From Schwartzia succinivorans DSM 10502 (GTDB lineage: Bacteria > Bacillota > Negativicutes > Selenomonadales > Selenomonadaceae): a DNA stretch of 64,000 nt. This document shows positions 1 through 7,169 of the stretch, one piece after another (within the stretch, counting starts at the first letter, position 1; each line of letters starts with the position of its first letter). The stretch is from contig NZ_FQUG01000004.1 in assembly GCF_900129225.1 (NCBI RefSeq), positions 284,565 to 348,564 on the forward strand, written 5' to 3'. Both the position numbers and the translations under genes were made by a program. The notes beneath the pieces were generated by a model. The model was not told the DNA's origin, did no database searches, and saw only the letters and a program-made list of their open reading frames with translations.

Positions 1-2
1 AG

Positions 3-581
3 TTTGTTCTCGTTGAAGCTGACAGATGCGGCATAGATATGCCCGACTACTCAAAGGAACACATGCGGCGGCTTATAGACTTCGGTCTGAGACAGTGGCA
101 AAAGCTTGAGGACTCCGGTCTCTACGAGCATGTTGTTTTCTTCAAAAACCACGGACATTTTTCCGGTGGAACGATGCGCCATCCCCACATGCAGATTGTC
201 GGATTTCATCATATAGACTCCTCTCTCATGATTGAACCCGAAAGCTTCGAGGGAATAACTATTGCGGAAAAGGACGGCGTTCTTTTGAATGCATCAACGC
301 ATCCGCGCCTGGGCTTCGGGGAGTTTAATGTCATTTCCCCCAAAGAGCCTCCCGATACCTTCGCTGATTACATCCAGACAACGGTAGGATTCATTACCAA
401 GCGGTTCAAAAAAAGTCAGGACAGCTATAACATCTTTTTCTATCATTTCGACGACAAGGTTGCAGCAAAGCTCATGCCGCGCTACCCGACCTCTCCATTT
501 TACGTGGGCTACAACATACGGCTTATGTCGACAAACTTCGAGGATGTCTGTGAGGCTCTTCGCAAATCCATACAGGAATAA
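3..581 (+). CDS. DUF4931 / GalT-like HIT-superfamily protein, 5' end outside window
   Basis: The reading frame is open from base 3 through the first internal ATG at 39, so the gene begins upstream and only about 192 C-terminal residues are present. The protein resembles the DUF4931 family, relatives of galactose-1-phosphate uridylyltransferase in the HIT superfamily. The sequence shows a PDYSxEHM segment and a nucleotide-binding-type block ending in RHPHMQIVG, close to the HxHxQ pattern of GalT-like enzymes. The exact substrate is not known; a nucleotidyl transferase or hydrolase role is inferred from the fold. The gene ends in TAA and is followed within 6 bases by a strong hairpin. It is convergent with the gene at 670-1224. 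Confidence 0.7.
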   Translation, partial: FVLVEADRCGIDMPDYSKEHMRRLIDFGLRQWQKLEDSGLYEHVVFFKNHGHFSGGTMRHPHMQIVGFHHIDSSLMIEPESFEGITIAEKDGVLLNASTHPRLGFGEFNVISPKEPPDTFADYIQTTVGFITKRFKKSQDSYNIFFYHFDDKVAAKLMPRYPTSPFYVGYNIRLMSTNFEDVCEALRKSIQE

Positions 582-586
582 ACCAC

Positions 587-620
587 AAAACGGTCAATGC
601 AAAATGCACTGACCGTTTTT
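587..620. terminator. bidirectional intrinsic terminator
   Basis: An inverted repeat (AAACGGTCA / TGACCGTTT, with an inner TGCA/TGCA pairing) lies between the convergent genes at 3-581 and 670-1224. It has a T run on the plus side and a matching A run on the other, so it can stop transcription from both directions. Confidence 0.85.
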
Positions 621-669
621 CATTCGATTTCGGCGTGATTCAAACACCCATCATACAATAATACGGGTG

Positions 670-1224
670 TCAGCCGCCTATTTTATTGTGATACTTTATA
701 CGCTCAATCATTATACGATAGCCTGCTGTAAAAAAGTATTTGCATTCAGGATCCTCGATTGCCTCTTTGACCTGCTCACTTCCGCCGCCAAACATGCCAA
801 CACGCCTATTGAAAAAGCCTTTTGCTTCCTCAAATTTATTAAACGCATTGATCTCCGCAAAACGGTCACGAAGATTGTCACCGTTTTCGATTACACAGAA
901 GCCTTCCATTTCATCATAGCTGTTTTCATCTGCAAGAGCATTTTCAGTATCCATATCCTTCGTTCCCTTTTCTTCGCACAAGAGAGAAAGCAAATATGCA
1001 ACTTCTCCATGAAACCGCTCAGGCGGAAGAAGTGTCTCAACCAGCGCCGCCTGCTGACCAAACGTTTCCACATGGAAAACAGGATGGTCTATTGAATCGA
1101 GCTCCTCTACAAACTTTTTTTCTGCATCTCTTATAAGATTGTTTAAATCATATTGCGGCAGCGGTGCATCTGTAAGATTTGCATCCTGCTTCACAAGGTA
1201 CGTATATATCCGCACGCTGTTCAT
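670..1224 (-). CDS. hypothetical protein, last gene of the pot-prfC operon
   Basis: I recognise no family. The product is a soluble-looking protein of 184 residues with an acidic middle (Glu/Asp-rich around residues 90-120), a Gly-rich GMFGGGS segment and a C-terminal YRIMIERIKYHNK stretch. No signal peptide or membrane segment is visible. An in-frame ATG at 1272 would give 200 residues. I prefer the ATG at 1224 because it overlaps the TGA of the upstream gene (ATGA) and has GGAGG at 1234-1238, 9 bases away. This implies translational coupling to the small membrane protein at 1221-1508 and membership of the prfC transcript. Function unknown. Confidence 0.8.
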   Translation of the reverse strand: MNSVRIYTYLVKQDANLTDAPLPQYDLNNLIRDAEKKFVEELDSIDHPVFHVETFGQQAALVETLLPPERFHGEVAYLLSLLCEEKGTKDMDTENALADENSYDEMEGFCVIENGDNLRDRFAEINAFNKFEEAKGFFNRRVGMFGGGSEQVKEAIEDPECKYFFTAGYRIMIERIKYHNKIGG

Positions 1225-1508
1225 CGTAACGATCCTCCGTAACGGAACGCGTAATTCTTCGTTTTCTGCCATAGCGCATTGCGTTCCTCTTCCGTAAACT
1301 CACCTGTCGGATCCAGGCTTTTCAATGTGCTCTCAACAGCGTAACTGAGGCGTGCGTTCTTATCCGTCCCACCACTGGGATCCTGCATATAATAATAAGC
1401 CAGACAACGAAGCGATTTCTGCATCTCCCGCCGGTCTGTATATGCTATAAAGCCGGCAACGGCCAAAAGAATCATGGCCAGGACGAGAATCATCGTGCTC
1501 ATTACCAT
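1221..1508 (-). CDS. small single-pass membrane protein, unknown function
   Basis: A 95-residue protein with one N-terminal hydrophobic segment (about residues 4-22, rich in Leu, Ile, Met and Ala), then a basic TDRREMQK stretch and a polar tail of about 65 residues. By the positive-inside rule the tail is likely cytoplasmic. The RBS GAGGAGG is 6 bases before the ATG at 1508. The gene sits 62 bases after prfC and overlaps the following gene by 4 bases (ATGA), so the two unknown genes form a pair at the end of the pot-prfC operon. I recognise no family. Its location could mean a role coupled to the acidic downstream protein, but that is inference. Confidence 0.78.
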   Translation of the reverse strand: MVMSTMILVLAMILLAVAGFIAYTDRREMQKSLRCLAYYYMQDPSGGTDKNARLSYAVESTLKSLDPTGEFTEEERNALWQKTKNYAFRYGGSLR

Positions 1509-1570
1509 TTGGTTTCCTCCTCATACTTCACAAAGGGAACGAGAACCGTCCCCTGCTTACATCTTCCGCG

Positions 1571-3187
1571 TCAGACTTCTTTACGGTCAGGCGGTACCGG
1601 ATAGAGCTGAAGGTCAGGATTATTATCTGTTATCCAGCCCAAAGCCCACTCATTGCTCACCAAAAGCACAGGATATCCGTGACGGTCATATACGAACATA
1701 CCTCTATCTGCTCCCCGGAGCGACGTCGGCGTCACCTCATGTCCGTCCTCATACTGCATCCAGCGTGCAACCTCGTACGGCTGCATAGTGAGTTCTATGT
1801 CTACATTATACTCGCTCTTGAGGCGATATTGCAAAACATCAAACTGCAAGGTACCGACTGTACCGACAATATAGGATTCAGTGCCGGCTCCCGCCTGCTG
1901 GAAAAGCTGTATAGCGCCCTCCTGGGTGAGCTGCTCTATTCCTTTTACAAACTGCTTGCGCTTCATGGTATCCTTGGCCTGAACGCGGGCAAATTTTTCC
2001 GGTGGGAACACAGGGAAATCAGCAAATTTGAATTTTTTCCCTGCATCGCAAAGCGTATCCCCGATTCCGAACACGCCCGGGTCAAAGAGGCCGACAATAT
2101 CTCCGGGATATGCGGTATCTATAATCTGTCTGTCCTGAGCCAGGAACTGCTGAGGCTGAGCAAGCTTGATTGCTTTATTCTCCTGCGCGTGCCATACACT
2201 CATGTTGCGCTCAAATTTCCCCGAAACAATACGGATAAACGCAAGGCGGTCACGATGTGCAGGATTCATGTTTGCCTGAATCTTAAAGACGAATGCAGAG
2301 AATTTCTCATCCTCAGGCTCAATCACACCCTCAGAGGAGAGCCGTGGCGCAGGAGGCGGCGCAAGTCTCAGATATTCTTCAAGGAAGTTCTGCACGCCGA
2401 AGTTCGTCATTGCAGAGCCGAAGAACATCGGAGTAAGGTCACCATGCGCAACCTTTTCAAGGTCAAAGTCCTCGCCTGCTTCATCAAGGAGCGTAATATC
2501 ATCCAAAAGTGCCTGATATGTTTCTTCATCCAGCTTTTCTTTAAGCTCATCTGAATCCAGTTCATAGACGGCGGATTCACGGGCCTTCTGTCCGTGGGTT
2601 TCATCTGCCTCAAAAAGCTCTACCTTCTTGGTCTGGCGGTCGTAAACACCGCGATAGCGTCCGTCAGAACCTACAGGCCAGTTCATCGGATAGGAACGGA
2701 TTCCAAGAACATTTTCCAGCTCGTCCATAAGGTCAATCGGAGCTTTACCGAAGCGGTCAAGCTTATTTACAAACGTAAAAATAGGAATATGACGCTCGCT
2801 GCAGACCTTAAAAAGCTTTTTGGTCTGAGTCTCAACACCCTTGGCAGCATCAAGAACCATGACAGCGCTGTCAACAGCCATCAGTGTACGGTATGTGTCC
2901 TCACTGAAGTCCTGATGTCCAGGAGTATCAAGAATATTGATACGGCAGCCGTCATAATCAAACTGCAGGACAGAGGACGTAACAGAAATACCGCGCTGCT
3001 TCTCTATCTCCATCCAGTCTGAGACCGCATGGCGCTGAGTTTTTCTTGATTTGATGGAACCTGCCAGATGTATAGCTCCTCCGTACAAAAGAAGCTTCTC
3101 TGTCAGCGTTGTTTTACCGGCATCCGGATGGGAAATAATCGCGAATGTACGGCGTTTCTTTATTTCACGGGTTAATTCTTCACTCAT
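1571..3187 (-). CDS. prfC: peptide chain release factor 3 (RF3)
   Basis: A translational GTPase that recycles RF1/RF2 from the ribosome after peptide release. The N-terminal G domain shows the P-loop SHPDAGKTTLTEKLL, the switch II motif DTPGHQDFSEDTYRTL and the NKLD base-recognition motif. A GSAMTNFGVQNFL block typical of RF3 follows, then the C-terminal domains. From the ATG at 3187 the length is 538, close to the usual 525-530. A longer start at 3214 would lie inside potD and lacks an RBS. The chosen ATG shares its A with the potD stop codon (TAATG), so RF3 synthesis is probably coupled to translation of the polyamine-binding lipoprotein. That is an unusual partner. Confidence 0.95.
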   Translation of the reverse strand: MSEELTREIKKRRTFAIISHPDAGKTTLTEKLLLYGGAIHLAGSIKSRKTQRHAVSDWMEIEKQRGISVTSSVLQFDYDGCRINILDTPGHQDFSEDTYRTLMAVDSAVMVLDAAKGVETQTKKLFKVCSERHIPIFTFVNKLDRFGKAPIDLMDELENVLGIRSYPMNWPVGSDGRYRGVYDRQTKKVELFEADETHGQKARESAVYELDSDELKEKLDEETYQALLDDITLLDEAGEDFDLEKVAHGDLTPMFFGSAMTNFGVQNFLEEYLRLAPPPAPRLSSEGVIEPEDEKFSAFVFKIQANMNPAHRDRLAFIRIVSGKFERNMSVWHAQENKAIKLAQPQQFLAQDRQIIDTAYPGDIVGLFDPGVFGIGDTLCDAGKKFKFADFPVFPPEKFARVQAKDTMKRKQFVKGIEQLTQEGAIQLFQQAGAGTESYIVGTVGTLQFDVLQYRLKSEYNVDIELTMQPYEVARWMQYEDGHEVTPTSLRGADRGMFVYDRHGYPVLLVSNEWALGWITDNNPDLQLYPVPPDRKEV

Positions 3188-4245
3188 TACTGTGCTACCT
3201 TCACCTTTGTCCATGCTTTATCGTATTTAGGGAGATTGTCTCCGAGGTCATCAAATACCTCTGTGTTCTTCAAAATATCTGCCGCCGGATATGCAGCGAT
3301 ATCCTTCTGTACAGCCTCATCCAGCTGCTTCTGCACGCTCGGCAGCGGTGTCGCGTAACCAATGTACTCAACGTTTCTCTTTGCAATATCCGGGCGCGTC
3401 ATGAAATTCAGGAACTCTTCAGCCTCTGCCATATGCTTCGTGCCTTTGAGAATTACCATGGAATCAAACCAGAGATTCGTGCCTTCCTTAGGAATAGCAT
3501 ATTCAAGGTCAGGATTCTTTTCCTTCATGAACATAGCATCACCGGACCATACAAGAGCCATTGCTCCCTCTCCGGCTATCATCTTGTCCTTTACCTCGTC
3601 TACAACATAAGCAAGAACCAGCGGCTTCTGCTCGATGAGCTTGTTGGCTGCCGCATCAAGCTCCTTCTCATTTACCGTATTCATCGAATAGCCAAGATAT
3701 TTAAGAGCAATACCGATGGAATCACGCGGGCTGTCCAGCATGAAAATCTGCTTGGAATATTTCTTGTTCCAAAGCATACCCCAGCTGTCCACAGGCTCCG
3801 TCACCATCTTTTTGTTGTAAATGATTCCGAGGGTACCCCACATGTACGGAATGGAATATTCATTCTTCGGGTCATAGGGAAGATTTTTGTACTGGTCACC
3901 AATCTCCTTGTAATTGGAAAGCTTGGAGGTATCAATCTTCTCAACCAAACCCTCTTTAATCATTCGTTTAATCATATATTCTGAAGGAACAGCGACATCA
4001 TAATCGCTTCCGCCGGACTTCACTTTGACGTACATGTCCTCATTCGTTGCGAAGGTATCGTAAATGACATGAATACCTGTTTCCTTCTCAAAATCCTTCA
4101 AAACATCAGGAGCAATAAAATCACCCCAGTTATAAACCTTGAGCTCACGCTGGGCAGTTTTCTTTTCTCCTCCGCAGCCGGTCAGGAGCGCAGCCCCGAT
4201 TACGCATACCATTGCAACGCAAAGAAATTTTACAATCTTTTTCAT
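3187..4245 (-). CDS. potD: spermidine/putrescine ABC transporter, substrate-binding lipoprotein
   Basis: The extracytoplasmic binding protein of the polyamine ABC importer. The N-terminus is a lipoprotein signal (basic MKK, hydrophobic core, lipobox LLTGC with Cys about residue 24), so the mature protein is anchored to the cytoplasmic membrane. Family features include KVYNWGDFI at the mature N-terminus, a hinge containing YDVAVPSEYM, and a C-terminal block with EFLNFMTRPDIA. The 352-residue length is normal. Start at 4245 has a GGGGG-type RBS 7 bases upstream. The gene follows potC by 23 bases and overlaps prfC by one base. Whether it prefers spermidine or putrescine cannot be read from sequence. 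Confidence 0.93.
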   Translation of the reverse strand: MKKIVKFLCVAMVCVIGAALLTGCGGEKKTAQRELKVYNWGDFIAPDVLKDFEKETGIHVIYDTFATNEDMYVKVKSGGSDYDVAVPSEYMIKRMIKEGLVEKIDTSKLSNYKEIGDQYKNLPYDPKNEYSIPYMWGTLGIIYNKKMVTEPVDSWGMLWNKKYSKQIFMLDSPRDSIGIALKYLGYSMNTVNEKELDAAANKLIEQKPLVLAYVVDEVKDKMIAGEGAMALVWSGDAMFMKEKNPDLEYAIPKEGTNLWFDSMVILKGTKHMAEAEEFLNFMTRPDIAKRNVEYIGYATPLPSVQKQLDEAVQKDIAAYPAADILKNTEVFDDLGDNLPKYDKAWTKVKVAQ

Positions 4246-4268
4246 TTAAAATCCCCCTATCTGCCGTT

Positions 4269-5054
4269 TCAGGCATGTTTCTGTTTCTTTTCCCCGGTCA
4301 CCCTGCGGTTAACCGCCAGCAGCAGCACCAGCACCACAAGGAACAGCAGTGTTGACAGTGCATTAATGGTCGGGTGAATACCCCTTCGGGCCATAGAATA
4401 TATCAGGATGGACAGATTATTCACGCCCGATCCTGTCGTAAAGAAGCTGATAACAAAATCATCAATAGACAACGTAAATGCGAACAGCGCGCCTGTCACA
4501 ATGCCCGGCAAAATCTCCGGGAGAACAATTTTGCGGAACGCATAGGACGGGCTCGCTCCCAAGTCAAGTGCCGCCTCGTAAAGAGACTGGTCAAACTGCT
4601 TTAGCTTCGGCAGTACAGTCAAAATAACATACGGAACATTAAATATCGTATGTGCCAGAAGCAGGGAACCAAGCCCAAGATTCATCTTCACAAAGATGAA
4701 CAGCAGCATAAGTGAAATACCCGTCACTATGTCAGGATTCAGGATAGGAAGATATGTGAGATTCATCACAATCTTCTTTTCCCACTGCCGCATATCCTTG
4801 TGCATAGCAAAGGCTGCAAGCGTACCTATAATGGTCGCCAAAACTGCCGAAAGCACAGCTATTGTAAGCGTGTTATAAACAGCGTCAAGAATGGCGCTGT
4901 TACTGAACAGCTCCTCATACCACCGCAGAGTAAACCCGCCCCAGGCAGCACGGGATTTCGAATCGTTAAACGAAAAAACGATAAGAATAAAAATCGGCAG
5001 ATACAAAAAGGCAAATATCAAAGCCGTGTAGGAACGTCGAAGGAATCTCATCAT
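4269..5054 (-). CDS. potC: spermidine/putrescine ABC transporter permease PotC
   Basis: One of the two integral-membrane permeases of the polyamine importer. The 261-residue protein has about six hydrophobic segments, starting with one at about residues 8-28. It carries the EAA coupling loop (YEAALDLGASPSYAFRKIVLP) that contacts the PotA ATPase. The ATG at 5054 overlaps the TGA of potB by 4 bases, and GGAGG lies 9 bases upstream inside potB, indicating translational coupling. The C-terminus ends in a basic RRVTGEKKQKHA tail. It is the typical partner of PotB in a heterodimer. Confidence 0.93.
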   Translation of the reverse strand: MMRFLRRSYTALIFAFLYLPIFILIVFSFNDSKSRAAWGGFTLRWYEELFSNSAILDAVYNTLTIAVLSAVLATIIGTLAAFAMHKDMRQWEKKIVMNLTYLPILNPDIVTGISLMLLFIFVKMNLGLGSLLLAHTIFNVPYVILTVLPKLKQFDQSLYEAALDLGASPSYAFRKIVLPEILPGIVTGALFAFTLSIDDFVISFFTTGSGVNNLSILIYSMARRGIHPTINALSTLLFLVVLVLLLAVNRRVTGEKKQKHA

Positions 5055-5869
5055 AACAGCATCCCTCCGTTCCCGTTCTTATTATAGCGTGAAAGAAGTG
5101 CCATGCTTATTATAATAAGAATCATCATGAAAACCGAAAGCGCTGAGCCGAAATTCCAGTCGCCTATAGCCAGGAACTGCTGCTCAATAACATTTCCGAT
5201 AAGCATGTACTGACCGCCGCCAAGAAGCCTCGAAATAACGAAGGTCGTCACTGCCGGCATAAACACCATCAGCATACCGGCATAAACACCCGGCAGCGAT
5301 AAAGGAAATGTCACCCGCCTGAAGGAAGTCCACGCATCCGCTCCCAAATCCCCCGCCGCCTCCAGAAGGCTTCTGTCCATCTTCATCAGAACCGAATAAA
5401 TCGGGAGAATCATGAACGGCAGGAAATTATACACCATTCCCAAAAGCACCGCTCCGTCCGTATAAAGAAGCTGCAGCGGAGCTATGTTGAAAAACGACAG
5501 AACAGTGTTTATAAGACCTTTCTTTTCGAGGAGCGTCATCCACGCGTATGTCCTCAAAAGAAAGTTCATCCACATAGGAATGATAGTGATAACAACCAGC
5601 ATATTACGGTATTTCACGCGGCATGTAGCAAGAATCATCGCCATCGGATACCCGATTATAAAACAGGCGAAGGTTGAAACAGCCGCAAGCCATACAGAAT
5701 GCCACAAGACCTTCAGATATACAGGCGATGCCGCCTGCTGAATATTTTCAAGAGTAAAGGCGTATGTGCCCTTGACCGTAAAAGCAAAATAAAAAATAAG
5801 TGCCAGCGGTACCACCGTGAAAAGAAGCATCCAGATGTGGTACGGATACACCAGCCACCGTCTCTCCAT
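5051..5869 (-). CDS. potB: spermidine/putrescine ABC transporter permease PotB
   Basis: The second permease subunit of the polyamine importer: 272 residues with about six membrane segments, the first at about residues 13-32. The EAA loop reads LLEAAGDLGADAWTSFRRV and lies about 70 residues from the C-terminus, where it docks on the ATPase. The ATG at 5869 shares a base with the potA stop (TGATG), and a GAGAGGGG ribosome site lies 7 bases upstream inside potA. Order potA-potB-potC-potD matches the classical operon. Confidence 0.93.
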   Translation of the reverse strand: MERRWLVYPYHIWMLLFTVVPLALIFYFAFTVKGTYAFTLENIQQAASPVYLKVLWHSVWLAAVSTFACFIIGYPMAMILATCRVKYRNMLVVITIIPMWMNFLLRTYAWMTLLEKKGLINTVLSFFNIAPLQLLYTDGAVLLGMVYNFLPFMILPIYSVLMKMDRSLLEAAGDLGADAWTSFRRVTFPLSLPGVYAGMLMVFMPAVTTFVISRLLGGGQYMLIGNVIEQQFLAIGDWNFGSALSVFMMILIIISMALLSRYNKNGNGGMLL

Positions 5870-6933
5870 CAGACTGCCCCTCTCACATCATCCGAACGGA
5901 GCATAACATGAATCTCATTCGGACCAATATTGATTCCGACCTCCTGCCCCGCAGGAGTCATCGCCGTACTCTGCGCCAGCCATGAGAAACCGTCGGCAGT
6001 ATCAATTACCATCTCGTAATGAACACCCTTGAAGGTAACCTCACGGACAACACCTGTGAGCATCCCCTGCTCAGGAGAAACAAGAACAATATCCTCAGGT
6101 CTTACAACAATATCTACAGGCAAATCTTCGCCAATCCCACGGTCCACACATACGAACTCGCGGCCGGCAAACTCAACAAGCTCATCTCTCACCATACGTC
6201 CCGGCAAAATGTTACTCTCACCTATGAAATCCGCGACGAACGGATTTTTCGGTTCATTATAAATATCCTCAGGACGCCCGATCTGCTGAATACGTCCGCC
6301 GTTCATGACGACGATAGTATCACTCATAGTAAGAGCTTCCTCCTGGTCATGAGTGACATAAATAAATGTCGAACCTACACGCTGCTGAATACGCTTCAGC
6401 TCTACCTGCATACCCTTCCTGAGCTTCAAGTCAAGCGCAGAAAGCGGTTCGTCCAAAAGAAGAACCTCAGGCTCATTTACCAGTGCGCGTGCAATAGCGA
6501 CACGCTGCTGCTGACCACCCGAAAGAGACTCCACAGCACGCTCGCCGAAGCCTTCAAGATTCACAAGCTTCAGCATCTCTTCAACACGTCTGCGCATCTC
6601 ATCCTTCGGAGTCTTCTTTATTGTAAGCCCGAATGCAATATTCTCAAACACGTTCATGTGCGGAAACAGCGCATGCTTCTGAAAAACCGTATTTACACGC
6701 CTTTTATAAGGAGGCATTTTGCTGATATCCTCACCATCAAAAAGAACCTGCCCAGACGTCGCCTGCTCAAATCCTGCGATAATACGCAACGTAGTCGTCT
6801 TTCCGCAGCCGGACGGCCCCAAAAGCGTCAAAAACTCATTCCTTCGAATCGAAAGATTGATTTTATCTAAAACGGTATGATCCTCGAACTGCTTCGTAAG
6901 ATTTACCAGATTGATAATGCACTGATCCTGCAT
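5869..6933 (-). CDS. potA: spermidine/putrescine ABC transporter ATP-binding protein
   Basis: The ATPase that drives polyamine import. The ABC domain shows Walker [11 protein letters not shown] at about residues 39-47, a Q-loop ([13 protein letters not shown]), signature LSGGQQQR, Walker [12 protein letters not shown] and the switch His in [11 protein letters not shown]-terminal TOBE-type domain (from about residue 240) is consistent with feedback control by internal spermidine, as known for E. coli PotA. The 354-residue length is normal. It is first in a five- to seven-gene minus-strand operon running through prfC. A clear promoter and a hairpin with a U tract lie in its leader (6980-7031). 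Confidence 0.95.
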   Translation of the reverse strand: MQDQCIINLVNLTKQFEDHTVLDKINLSIRRNEFLTLLGPSGCGKTTTLRIIAGFEQATSGQVLFDGEDISKMPPYKRRVNTVFQKHALFPHMNVFENIAFGLTIKKTPKDEMRRRVEEMLKLVNLEGFGERAVESLSGGQQQRVAIARALVNEPEVLLLDEPLSALDLKLRKGMQVELKRIQQRVGSTFIYVTHDQEEALTMSDTIVVMNGGRIQQIGRPEDIYNEPKNPFVADFIGESNILPGRMVRDELVEFAGREFVCVDRGIGEDLPVDIVVRPEDIVLVSPEQGMLTGVVREVTFKGVHYEMVIDTADGFSWLAQSTAMTPAGQEVGINIGPNEIHVMLRSDDVRGAV

Positions 6934-6944
6934 TGAACATTTCC

Positions 6945-6975
6945 TTCCTACCCTGTACTAGCATGCACAGACCCA
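6945..6975 (-). promoter_or_regulatory. potA: second leader hairpin just before the potA RBS
   Basis: On the minus-strand RNA a small stem (CUGUGC with GUACAG around a six-base loop) forms directly upstream of the AGGAAGGAA ribosome site. It could compete with, or follow, the terminator-like stem at 6986-7005. No known riboswitch family is recognised. Confidence 0.35.
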
Positions 6976-6979
6976 CAAC

Positions 6980-7006
6980 AAAAAAGCCCGAAAACCATCT
7001 CGAGCC
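6980..7006 (-). terminator. terminator-like hairpin in the potA leader (candidate attenuator)
   Basis: On the minus strand GCUCGA (7005-7000) pairs with UCGGGC (6991-6986) around an 8-base loop and is followed at once by a UUUUUU tract. It starts only about 12 bases after the start point predicted from the TATAAT at 7026-7031. It may therefore attenuate potA transcription, or simply be a second stop for glnA read-through. The stem is short with one G-U pair. Confidence 0.55.
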
Positions 7007-7025
7007 CATGCACCCATTCTTTACT

Positions 7026-7031
7026 ATTATA
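7026..7031 (-). promoter_or_regulatory. -10 box of the potABCD-prfC promoter
   Basis: A perfect TATAAT on the minus strand (ATTATA on plus). The -35 region is AT-rich and weak (TTTATT-like at 16 bases). The predicted start lies near 7018, about 85 bases ahead of potA. Confidence 0.55.
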
Positions 7032-7120
7032 CATGTTTTTATCGAAAAATAAAGCTATTACGCAATTCTTTTTCCTACAATAAATATAGAATGTATTGTT
7101 CCAATATTTTCTAAATACAA

Positions 7121-7153
7121 AACAGCTCCCGCACTTTTCGCACAGGAGCTGTT
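7121..7153 (-). terminator. terminator after glnA
   Basis: AACAGCTCC / GGAGCTGTT inverted repeat, 9 bp, beginning 16 bases after the glnA stop. It is followed by TTTTGTATTT on the minus strand. Confidence 0.8.
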
Positions 7154-7169
7154 AACCATCACTATTGGA

